A stretch of 64,000 nt of DNA from Ancylobacter sonchi (GTDB taxonomy: Bacteria > Pseudomonadota > Alphaproteobacteria > Rhizobiales > Xanthobacteraceae). The position numbers and the translations under genes are program-made. The stretch lies in assembly GCF_018390695.1 (NCBI RefSeq), contig NZ_JAHBGF010000016.1, forward strand, positions 248,001-312,000, read 5' to 3'. The notes below the pieces were generated by a model that saw only the letters and a list, made by a program, of their open reading frames with translations, was not told the DNA's origin and searched no databases. Below, one piece after another: positions 53,392 through 61,134 of this stretch (the stretch's first letter is position 1; every line of letters begins with the position of its first letter).

Positions 53392-54248
53392 GCCTTCTTC
53401 AAGGCGGACAGTGTCGTATCGAAAGAGATGGTGAAGACGATGCGCGCGTCGCATCCGTCCGCGAACCCGCTGCGAACGACGCAGGCGTCGCCCCCGAGAT
53501 CCGTGTCCCAGTAGCGCAGGTCGAAGGTGAGCGATTTCCACGTGTAGGAAATGCCGGCGGTCCAGGCCAGTTGCTCGTAGGCGGCCGGGTCCTCGAAGAA
53601 CTGGTAGCCGATCCCGCCATAGATCGCGAAGTCGTGCGGCAGTGGAACCTCGACGCCTCCGGCCACGAAGGTGGCGGTGTTTCCGCTCTGATTGTAGTCG
53701 GGCGCGAAGAAAAGCCGACCCGCGAGGGTGAAAAGGCCGGAGACATCGTAGTCCGCCTTGGCATACAGCTCGCCGTAATCCGGACTCACGCTTTCAGGTG
53801 CATAGAAGTAATGCACATAACCGAGGTCGAGCTTCAACGGTCCGAATTCCGGCCGGATGCCGAGCGCGGTGTCGATCTCGGCTCCTGAGTAGCCGGCTCC
53901 GAAGTCGACGTTCGACGACCAGATATTGGCGTAGAGGGGCCCGAAGGACGGCTCCACATAGCCCTGTATGGCGGGACGATTGGCGGAATTGGTGATACCG
54001 CGCGAGACATAATCCGTCGTTGCGGCGATGCCGAATGCAACATCGAGCGGCCAATTTGCCGGCGATCCCATGTCGGATGTCGCAGGAGGCGGGATCAGCT
54101 GAAGCATCGGCTCCGTTGCCATCGCATCGGCAGGCGACATAATAACTACTATAGATATAACCGTAACGAACCTACGAAACCAACATTCATCATCAAGGGG
54201 GCCGTGCAATTGCTGCAAATTTTGTGATGAATTCGTTTTAAAAGGCAT
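53382..54248 (-). CDS. TorF-like outer-membrane porin
   Basis: This 288-residue protein has an export signal around 'FVTVISIVVIMSPADAMA' and a beta-rich mature part. 'DVAFGIAATTDYVSRGITNS' followed by 'AIQGYVEPSFGPLYANIW' is characteristic of the TorF/Gcw_chp putative porin family, and the C-terminal 'DLRYWDTD' strand fits as well. A GGGGAGGG ribosome site lies 5 bases before the ATG. It is the first gene of the arc block and would allow arginine or related solutes across the outer membrane; that role is inferred. Confidence 0.88.
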   Translation of the reverse strand: MPFKTNSSQNLQQLHGPLDDECWFRRFVTVISIVVIMSPADAMATEPMLQLIPPPATSDMGSPANWPLDVAFGIAATTDYVSRGITNSANRPAIQGYVEPSFGPLYANIWSSNVDFGAGYSGAEIDTALGIRPEFGPLKLDLGYVHYFYAPESVSPDYGELYAKADYDVSGLFTLAGRLFFAPDYNQSGNTATFVAGGVEVPLPHDFAIYGGIGYQFFEDPAAYEQLAWTAGISYTWKSLTFDLRYWDTDLGGDACVVRSGFADGCDARIVFTISFDTTLSALKKAGR

Positions 54249-54557
54249 TCATCCCTCCCCATTGACAATCACGCAATGGGATAATTTATTTTATATACCG
54301 CTAGTTGCAGGTTCGATTTTATAATTTTGACGAACATGCAGCATTCGGGAAATATATTTCCATGAAATGCGCAGGCGCAATAGAGGTCGGAAGTTTTTTG
54401 CCGCTCGTATCGGCGGACCTGGCATCGTGACGCGATGGGTGAGCTTATAAATAATGCGTATTTTGTAATTATGTATGCAGAATAATTCTGTTGATTGACG
54501 AATTTTATCTACTCGGCAGCGATATTTTGCCCGCGGTCGATATAGTGGTCATACTAC
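54249..54557. promoter_or_regulatory. AT-rich region upstream of the arc operon
   Basis: These 309 bases are markedly AT-rich compared with the rest of the window, with runs such as TATATAAAATAAATTAT (minus strand) about 50 bases before the porin gene. They must hold the promoter of the porin and arc block. I searched for an FNR/ANR box (TTGAT-N4-ATCAA) and found only half sites. No convincing gene is present. The composition suggests foreign origin or a regulatory silencing region. Confidence 0.5.
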
Positions 54558-55097
54558 ATGAGACGATTCCGTCGCGTTTCGGCTTCTGTTTGCGACGCTG
54601 CTCATGGGGCGTCCGCCCCTCAACAGCTTCCGCCACTACTCACCAAGTCATGCGGGCAATCGCTGAAGCTCTATCGTCTCACCGGGCTCATACGCTCGAC
54701 GGATGCGCCCGTCGTGCCGAGCTACCTTCAACAAAAAAGGCGATGGGGGTGGACGTGGCAAGTTAGGCTTGTCGGGACGCCGCGCTCGTGTTTGAGGGCT
54801 CGCGGGCGCTGTTCTTTCTGCCGGTCGCTGGCGGCAGCCCAGGAAAGCGGCGCCGATCCATTCGAGGTTTTTCCCATTGCGATCCACTGCGAACTGAAGA
54901 AAACGCATCACGTCTTTTATCTATCGCGTGTCGACGCGAACGGCGTCGCGACCTACATCTCGCCAAGTCGTGCAGCTGGAACGATCACGGTCGATGGGGC
55001 CGCGCAGAGGATTGGCGGCGACCAGTCGGGAAGCTGTAAGGGCAAGACGCTGGAGCAACTGCGCGAGAGCAAGCAGACGCTGGATGTGTCGCGCTAG
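54558..55097 (+). pseudogene. Unknown exported protein, probably damaged at both ends
   Basis: Only the last 85 or so residues look like a genuine protein: an AAAQESG segment resembling a signal-peptidase site, then 'FEVFPIAIHCELKKTHHVFY' and 'LSRVDANGVATYISPSRAAG', followed by 'SGSCKGKTLEQLRE'. The first 95 residues are low-quality, cysteine- and arginine-rich, and do not form a signal peptide, so the 5' end seems frameshifted. A TTG at 54792 is the nearest in-frame start. Its stop codon abuts the left terminal repeat of the IS element, so the C-terminus may also be altered. Confidence 0.5.
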
Positions 55098-55914
55098 GCT
55101 CAGGATCCGTTGATCTGCTTTGGTCGATCTGATTCAGGCTCCTGAGGAGACTGGATATCAGTGGCCTGTATTGGCTGGCGGACGAGCAGGTGGCTCGGAT
55201 GCAGCCCTATTTCCCAAGAGCCACGGCAAGCCCTGGGTGGATGATCGCCGGGTGCTGGCGGGATTATCTTCGTCAACCGCCATGGCCTGCGCTGGCGCGA
55301 TGCGCCGGCAGCCATAGTCCGCATAAGGCGCTGTATGCTCGCTGGAAGCGCTGGAGCGAGGCAGGCTCATCCGGATGATGAGGCGTTGTCCATCCCCCAC
55401 GCCGAGCGCCGCACGGTCATGATCGACGCGACCCGTCTGAAGGCGCACCGCACGGTTTCGAGCCTGCGGGTAAAGGGGCGCATCGGGCGACTGATCGGAC
55501 GCACCAAGGGCGGCATGAACACCAAGCTTCACGCGTTGACCGATGTGAATGGACGCCCGACGGCCTGTTCTATGACGGCAGGCCAGGTGAGTGACGACAC
55601 CGGCGCCGCAGCCCTGCTGGACAGTCTGTCGAGGGCGCAGCGGCTGACGGGCGACCGGGTTTATGACACGGACTGGTTCAGAGACGTCTCGCAGGCCAAG
55701 GGCATCAAGCCCCGCATCGCGGAGCGGAAATCCCGAACCGAGCCCATGCGCCACGACAAGCGCCGATACAACCGCCGAACCCGCATCGAGATCATGTTTG
55801 GCGGGCTGAAGGACTGGCGGCACGCCACCACCCGTTACGACCGATGTCCGACCGTCTTCCTGTCCGCGATAGCCCTCGCGGCAATCGCGCTCTTCCGGCC
55901 GCGCATCCTGAGCC
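55097..55914 (+). mobile_element. Decayed IS5-family (IS427-like) insertion sequence
   Basis: The element of about 818 bases is bounded by imperfect 13-base terminal inverted repeats: GGCTCAGGATCCG (55097-55109) and CGCATCCTGAGCC (55902-55914), which pair at 12 of 13 positions. Size and contents match IS5/IS427 elements. No clear target duplication is visible: CTA lies on the left and TGG on the right. It separates the 54558-55097 gene from the right integrase remnant. Confidence 0.7.
55157..55900 (+). pseudogene. IS5-family transposase, frameshifted
   Basis: Segments in three frames match an IS427-type DDE transposase in order: 'SGLYWLADEQVARMQPYFP', 'SHGKPWVDDRRVLAG', 'IFVNRHGLRWRDAP', 'PHKALYARWKRWSEAG', then an intact 3' part with 'MIDATRLKAHRT', 'IGRTKGGMNTKLHALTD', 'DRVYDTDWFRD' and 'RRTRIEIMFGGLKDWRH'. 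At least four frameshifts lie in the 5' half, and the expected start codon reads ATC. The catalytic D, D and E positions remain, but the gene cannot make a full protein. Confidence 0.85.
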
Positions 55915-56004
55915 TGGCGTGCCGTGCTGCCCAACATGAAAGCTGGTGCGGTTGCCGGTCTTGCATATCGGGCTCGGTATCGGCCCGCCTCCGAGGTGTC
56001 GGCC

Positions 56005-56235
56005 GTGCCACTCACCGATCCCGCTGCCGCAATACAAAGGCCGGTGAACCCCTCGGAAACGGTCCCATGGCGGTGGCCTACAGCTTTGGTTTGCAACCCA
56101 ATGGCTTCAAGCTCTGGCGCCTTGCCTGCCGGTTCGATGGTAGGCAGAAGCTTCTTGCTATCGGCCCGTACCTATTGATCCCACTCGTGGAGGCGCACCA
56201 GGCGCGCGACCACCTGCACGGACTCATCGCGGCTC
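56005..56235 (+). pseudogene. Truncated, frameshifted P4-type tyrosine integrase (right remnant)
   Basis: The first part 'VPLTDPAAAIQRPVNPSE' and, after a frameshift, 'FGLQPNGFKLWRLACRFDGR' and 'QKLLAIGPYLLIPLVEAHQARD' follow the N-terminal arm domain of P4 integrases. The first 100 bases align with 46400-46500 with one indel. About 75 bases upstream, CCAACATGAA also recurs at 46346 and 55931. The catalytic part is absent. It marks the right edge of the island and runs into the 3' end of the HlyD gene. Confidence 0.75.
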
Positions 56236-57564
56236 GCGCATGCCCTCATCCATCACCCGCATGATCGGGTAGATCACATAGGAGATTACCGTCTGCTGTC
56301 CGGCATCGATCTCGGCGCGCGCCGTCATGCCGGGCGAGAGGCCGAGGCCGCCATTGGCAAATCGTTCGACGCTCGCCGGATTGAGCACAACCCGCGCGCG
56401 AAAATACGAACCGCCGCCCTGCATTGGCTCGCGCTTCACCGCATCCGGGCTCACCACCTTCAGCGTGCCGTTGAGCATGCCGTGGCGCTGGAAGGGAAAG
56501 GCGTCGAGCTTCACTCGCACCGTGTCGCCGACGCGCACCATGCCCCGGTCGGCGGCGTCGATCTCCACCTCGGCCTCAAGTGGAGTGTTGGACGGCACGA
56601 TGGTCACCAGCGGCTCGGCCGATTGCAGGACCGATCCGACCGAGCGCTTCGCCACCTCCATCACGACCCCGTCTACCGGCGAGGTCAGCGCGCTGAGGCT
56701 CATCTTGCGCCGCGCCTTGGTGGCTTCCTCGTTGACGGCATCGAGGGTGCGGTCGGCCTCGACCAGTTGCTCCTCGGCGCGCCGGCGCCATTCCTTGACG
56801 AACGCCATCCGCTTGGCGCGGGAGGCCGCAAGCTCGTGCTCCAGTTCCTGCTGCTCGCCGCGCAGCGTGTCGCGCTGGGTGATGGCGCTCAGCGTGTCGG
56901 CCTGTGCTTGCAGCAGCTGGAAGCGCGAGGTGTAGTTGCCCTCATAGGATTTGGCGCGGATATCCTCCATGTCGTGCAGCAGCTTCACGCGGCCGTCGAT
57001 CGCCGCCAGCGACGCCCGGTTGGTGTCGAGCTTGGCTTCGATGCGGCGGATCTCCTCATCGAAATTGGCGAGGTTGGCGGCATATTCCGCCTGCCTCTCC
57101 GTGTGGAGACGTACCTGCGTCGCCCGGTTCGGCTCGCCGGAAGGGTCGGAGAACGGCTGCCCGCCGAGTTCGGCATGGAGGCGCGCAACCTCCGCCTCCA
57201 GCCCGTGCTGGCGCTCCTCGAGGGCATTCTGGTCCGCGCCGACGAAGGTGGTGTCGAGCTGTACCACCGTCTGACCGGCGCTCACCCAGTCACCCGCCCG
57301 GACGAGGATGGTTCGCACCACCGCCGATTCCAGTGGCTGCACCACCGCCAGTGGCTCGGAGGCAAAGAGCTGGCCGTTGGCCACCACGATGCGGTTGATC
57401 TGCGCCACGCTCGCCCAGACCGCGAAGGCCGCTACCAACAGGACGATGATCAGTGCGCCGGTGCGCGCCGGCAGCGGGATACGCCGCTGCTCCAGCGCCA
57501 GCGCATCCGGCAGGTACTTGGCGACGGCATCGCCGGCGGCGCGGCGGTTCAGCGGCGCGTTCAT
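56224..57564 (-). CDS. HlyD-family type I secretion adaptor
   Basis: This membrane fusion protein links the ABC exporter to an outer-membrane TolC. The 446-residue protein has a single N-terminal membrane helix 'TGALIIVLLVAAFAVWASVAQI', a long periplasmic coiled coil (about residues 100-290), and the lipoyl/beta-barrel part with 'LTSPVDGVVMEVAKRSVGSV' and 'LEAEVEIDAADRGMVRVGDTV'. The C-terminus 'VISYVIYPIMRVMDEGMREP' is typical. Its ATG overlaps the exporter stop. No tolC is in view. Confidence 0.94.
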   Translation of the reverse strand: MNAPLNRRAAGDAVAKYLPDALALEQRRIPLPARTGALIIVLLVAAFAVWASVAQINRIVVANGQLFASEPLAVVQPLESAVVRTILVRAGDWVSAGQTVVQLDTTFVGADQNALEERQHGLEAEVARLHAELGGQPFSDPSGEPNRATQVRLHTERQAEYAANLANFDEEIRRIEAKLDTNRASLAAIDGRVKLLHDMEDIRAKSYEGNYTSRFQLLQAQADTLSAITQRDTLRGEQQELEHELAASRAKRMAFVKEWRRRAEEQLVEADRTLDAVNEEATKARRKMSLSALTSPVDGVVMEVAKRSVGSVLQSAEPLVTIVPSNTPLEAEVEIDAADRGMVRVGDTVRVKLDAFPFQRHGMLNGTLKVVSPDAVKREPMQGGGSYFRARVVLNPASVERFANGGLGLSPGMTARAEIDAGQQTVISYVIYPIMRVMDEGMREPR

Positions 57565-59741
57565 GCCGCCCGGCTCGTCTGCTGGCCCCAGAGCTGGCGA
57601 TAGAGCGGGCAGTCGCGCAGCAGCGCCTCATGCGGCCCGTGCCCGACCACACGACCGCGATCGAGCACCACGATCAGGTCGGCGCTGCGTATGGTGGTCA
57701 GCCGGTGCGAGATGGCGATGGTGGTGCGCTGTCGCGCGAAGCGCTCGAGATTGGCGACCACCACCGCCTCGCTCTCGGGGTCGAGGGCGCTGGTCGCCTC
57801 GTCGAGGATCAGGATGGGCGGGTCGCGCAGCAGCGCGCGGGCGATGGCGAGCCGCTGCTTCTGGCCGCCGGAGAGATTGGTCGCGCCTTCTTCCAGCAGC
57901 GTGTCGAAGCCCTGCGGCAGCAATTCGATGAAGTCCTGCGCCCCCGCCTGCCGCGCCGCCTCCATGATCTCGGCAAGGCTGGCGCCCGGCCTCGTGGCCG
58001 CGATGTTGTCGCGCACGCTGCCGCGGAACAGGAAGGCGTCCTGCAGCACCACGCCCATCTGGCGGCGGATATCGGCGAGGTCCATCTCGCGCACATCGGC
58101 ACCGTCGAAGCGGACGATGCCGGACTGTACCGGCAGCAGCGTCTGGATCAGCCGGGTCAGCGTGGTCTTGCCAGAGCCGCTCGGCCCGACGATGCCGACA
58201 AAGGCGCCGGCGGGAATGGTGAGGCTCACCCCGTCCAGCGCCGTCGCCACGGCGCGCGGATACTGGAAACGCACATCGGTCAGCGTGATCTCGCCGCGCA
58301 GCTTGGTCCGGAGGCCGCGGCCGAGATTGCGCTCGGCCGGCTGGTTCATCACCTCGCCGAGCATGCGCACCGACAGCGCCGCCTCCTGATATTCGTTGAG
58401 CAGGCCGACCAGCGCCACCAGCGGCCCGGAGACGCGCCCGGCCAGCATCTGGAACGCCACCAGCGCACCGACGCTCATCGTACCGGCGAACACCGATTCC
58501 ACGCCGCCCCAGACCACCGCGACCATCATCAGCCGCTCCAGCAACGCCGAGATCTGCCGGGCGGTCATGGCGATCTTGCCGACCTCGAAATGCCGCTCGA
58601 TGGCGTGCGCCGCCTCGCCGTCCCACTGCCGGCGCTGGCGGGCCTCCAGCCCGAGCGCCTTGATGGTCGGCATGCCGTGAATGGTCTCGACCAGCAGTGC
58701 CTGCCGGCTGCCCTCGGCGCGATACAATTGCTGGAGACGCCGGCGATAGGGCACGATCAGCAGGCCGATCACCGCGCAGATCGCCAGCGAGAAGCCGATG
58801 ACGATGGCGGTCAGCTTCAGGCTGTAGAAGGCCAGCGTCGGGATGAACACGATGAGCACGCTGGCGTCGAGCAGCGTCATGAACAGCCGCCCGGTAAGGA
58901 ACTCGCGCACCACCGAAGCCTGCTGCATGTGCTTCACCAGCACGCCGGCGGTGCTTGCCTCGAAGAACATCGACGGCAGCGACAGCAGATGGCCGAAGGT
59001 GCGGGTGGTGAGCCGCACGTCGATGCGGGTGGTGGCGTAAAGCAGGAAATAGGAACGCAGATAGCCGAGCACCGCCTCGAAGACGAGCGCGATCAGCACG
59101 CCGGCGCCGATGACATACAGCGTCGAAATGGCGTGGTGCACCAGCACCTTGTCGATCACCAGCTGAAAGAAGATCGGCACGGCAAGCGCCAGCGCGTTCA
59201 GCACCAGCGCCATCAGGCCGATCTCGCCGAACAGGCCGCGCTGGCGAAGGATTTCCGGGATGAACCAGCGCAGGCCGAAGGGCTGGTCGGGATCGCCCAG
59301 CGAGAAGCGGCGCTTCAGCAGCACCGCGGTGCCGGAGCAGGCGGCGGTGAAGCGGGCGCGGTCGATGGCTATCGCCCCGGCCTGCGGTGCCAACGGATCG
59401 ACGATGGCGAGGCGGACCTCCTCGCCCTCATCCATGCGTCCGGAGAGGATCACCGCATTGCCGTTGTCGAGCAGCGCGATGGCCGGAAAGGCGGCGCCGA
59501 GCCCGATCAGCGTGTCCCAGTCGAGCCGTATCGCCCGCGCGGTCAGGCCCTGCGCGGCGGCAATGGCGGCAAGATGCTCGGCATCGGGCTCGGAGGTGAG
59601 GGCGGTGTCATGCACCAGCCGCTCGACATCGAGATCGAGCCCGTGATGCCGGGCCACCGCCGCGAGGCATTGCAGCGCCGTGTGGCGACAGGTCGGCATG
59701 TCGGTGCCGCCTCCGCCGCTATGGATGTCCTCAGCTCTCAT
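57561..59741 (-). CDS. Type I secretion ABC exporter with degenerate C39 domain
   Basis: The 726-residue protein has an N-terminal C39-like domain (1-130) in which the catalytic cysteine motif is replaced: 'HTALQCLAAVARHHGL' lacks the DCG of active peptidases, as in HlyB. The membrane domain runs from about 165 to 450. The ATPase domain has Walker A 'GPSGSGKTT' (K525), signature 'LSGGQKQ' and Walker B 'ILILDEATSALD'. It probably exports the Calx-beta protein encoded upstream in the same operon. Confidence 0.95.
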   Translation of the reverse strand: MRAEDIHSGGGGTDMPTCRHTALQCLAAVARHHGLDLDVERLVHDTALTSEPDAEHLAAIAAAQGLTARAIRLDWDTLIGLGAAFPAIALLDNGNAVILSGRMDEGEEVRLAIVDPLAPQAGAIAIDRARFTAACSGTAVLLKRRFSLGDPDQPFGLRWFIPEILRQRGLFGEIGLMALVLNALALAVPIFFQLVIDKVLVHHAISTLYVIGAGVLIALVFEAVLGYLRSYFLLYATTRIDVRLTTRTFGHLLSLPSMFFEASTAGVLVKHMQQASVVREFLTGRLFMTLLDASVLIVFIPTLAFYSLKLTAIVIGFSLAICAVIGLLIVPYRRRLQQLYRAEGSRQALLVETIHGMPTIKALGLEARQRRQWDGEAAHAIERHFEVGKIAMTARQISALLERLMMVAVVWGGVESVFAGTMSVGALVAFQMLAGRVSGPLVALVGLLNEYQEAALSVRMLGEVMNQPAERNLGRGLRTKLRGEITLTDVRFQYPRAVATALDGVSLTIPAGAFVGIVGPSGSGKTTLTRLIQTLLPVQSGIVRFDGADVREMDLADIRRQMGVVLQDAFLFRGSVRDNIAATRPGASLAEIMEAARQAGAQDFIELLPQGFDTLLEEGATNLSGGQKQRLAIARALLRDPPILILDEATSALDPESEAVVVANLERFARQRTTIAISHRLTTIRSADLIVVLDRGRVVGHGPHEALLRDCPLYRQLWGQQTSRAA

Positions 59742-60126
59742 GGGCTACCTGCGCCGAGCTTGCGTCGCCGCCGCTTCTGGCACTGCCACAGGATCTCGGA
59801 GAGCCCGGCGTGAAAGGAAGCCCGGCCGACGAGGGGGCCGCGGCTCGACGTCCTGGTGCGCGAACTCCCGGTGGGCAGTCTGTTGGCAGGTCCGGCCGTG
59901 ACGCGTCGACAGGGGTGATGCCCGTCTTGGCAGACCCGGCCACGACCGGTCGGGCCGCCGGAGATCCCGTCTCGACAGGCCTGGCTGTCGCGAGGCTCGC
60001 GCCCGGCGGTTCGCCGCGGCCACCAGTGCGCGCCGCGACATTCTCCCGGATCGAAGCAGAACCGGAGCCTCGCCCGGCCATCCCCCGCAACGGCCGGCCG
60101 ACATCGGCTCGCATCAGCACCTTCAC
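59731..60126 (-). CDS. Possible small coupled protein in the type I secretion operon
   Basis: A 131-residue frame starts with a GTG that overlaps the previous stop (GTGA) and ends 11 bases inside the ABC exporter gene, so it would be coupled at both ends. The product is rich in proline, alanine, glycine, serine and arginine, with no domain or signal. No other coding frame in this interval of about 380 bases is better. It could instead be an untranslated spacer; the coupling is the only support. Confidence 0.3.
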   Translation of the reverse strand: MKVLMRADVGRPLRGMAGRGSGSASIRENVAARTGGRGEPPGASLATARPVETGSPAARPVVAGSAKTGITPVDASRPDLPTDCPPGVRAPGRRAAAPSSAGLPFTPGSPRSCGSARSGGDASSAQVAHES

Positions 60127-60440
60127 GGCACCGGGAAATTCGGCGAGGCATCGCCATTGCCGGCCGGTTTCGGCGCGGCGACGACGGTCTCGGGCAGGCC
60201 GGCCGGCGCCGGCTCGCGCTTGACGATGCCCTGCTGAATCAGCACGTCGAGCATGCGCTGCATCATCTCCTGCGCGCGCAGGAAGCCCTCCACCGGCAAC
60301 ACCACGCGCTGGCGAAAGCGTGGCACCGGCTGACCGTTCGCGTCGCGTTCGGTGGGCGACTGCGAGACGAGGTCGATGCGGATCGTCGACCCGGTCACCG
60401 AGATGTCGCCGAAGCCGTCGGCGAAGATTTCGTCACTCAT
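60123..60440 (-). CDS. Small protein of unknown function in the type I secretion operon
   Basis: The 105-residue protein starts 'MSDEIFADGFGDISVTGSTI' and contains 'RIDLVSQSP' and 'RQRVVLPVEGFLRAQEMMQR', with a proline-rich tail. No signal peptide or membrane segment is visible. It lies 48 bases after the Calx-beta gene and upstream of the exporter, so it may be a cytoplasmic helper or chaperone of export; that is positional inference. The beta-strand content at the start and the helix in the middle give it a folded look. Confidence 0.75.
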   Translation of the reverse strand: MSDEIFADGFGDISVTGSTIRIDLVSQSPTERDANGQPVPRFRQRVVLPVEGFLRAQEMMQRMLDVLIQQGIVKREPAPAGLPETVVAAPKPAGNGDASPNFPVP

Positions 60441-60488
60441 CGGGCACTCTCATCCTGTTCATTGCATCGGGCGGCAGGCGAAGGCGGG

Positions 60489-61134
60489 TCAGGCCGCGAG
60501 GCTTGACGTTGCGTTGAAGCTGCTCCAGCTGCTCCAGTTCGTGCCGTTCGATGCTCGGACCCAGAGATTGTCGGTGCTTCCCGCGGCACCGGCAACGAAG
60601 CTGACAGAACTGAGGGCGCTCGCCATCACGTCGATGGTGCTACCGGCCGACTGTGCGGTGCCGCCGACGCTGAACTTGCCGGAAGTCGCCTCCGGGCTGA
60701 GGTCAATGAACTGGTAGGCGGTGATCGGCGTGCCGCCGGTGCTGGCGACCGTAAACAGCGAACTGACCGCCGTGGTGCCGGAGACGCTGGTGTCGGTGGT
60801 CGTTACGGTCGGCGCACCCGCCGCGACCGTCGTCACATTGGCGGCGCCCCAGGCACTGTAGCCTCCGGCATTGGCGGCGCGCACGAAGATCGTGTCCTGA
60901 CCCGAGGCGGTACCGGCCACGAATGTGGTGGTAGCCAGCTGGGCTGGCGTCAGGGTCACTGGCGTGCCGGCAGCCTGTGTGCTGCCGTTGATGCTGATCG
61001 TCCCGCTGCCGGCCGTCGCCGTGGTGTCCATCACCTGATAGGTGACGACGCTGTCGCCGCTCGCCAGCGTTACGCTGAACAGCGAGTTCAGAGCGGTCGA
61101 TGCGCCGGTGGTCAGCGTCTTGTCGATGCCGGCG
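60489..61134 (-). repeat. Two C-terminal repeats of about 105 codons
   Basis: The end of the Calx-beta protein contains two related units: one with 'FVAGTASGQDTIFVRAANAG' and one with 'FVAGAAGSTDNLWVRASNGT', each preceded by a 'TALNSLFSV' or 'TAVSSLFTV' strand. Units of this kind occur at the C-terminal side of large type I adhesins. They probably form beta sandwiches near the secretion signal. Confidence 0.7.

Noticed and set aside
51789-53888. A plus-strand open frame of about 699 codons opposite the YfcC gene
   Set aside because: The product is rich in D, R, H and Q with no fold; the opposite strand encodes a clear membrane carrier.
54249-54557. FNR/ANR box controlling the arc operon
   Set aside because: Only half sites were seen, such as TTGAT at about 54492; the second half does not match.
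56235-57000. A direct repeat of the tRNA-Thr 3' end as right attachment site
   Set aside because: The sequence GGTTCGAATCCCTTCCGCGG was not found near the right integrase remnant, so the exact right junction is not defined.
57453-59813. A plus-strand open frame of about 786 codons opposite the ABC exporter
   Set aside because: Same reason: the exporter on the other strand has all ABC motifs, while this frame has none.
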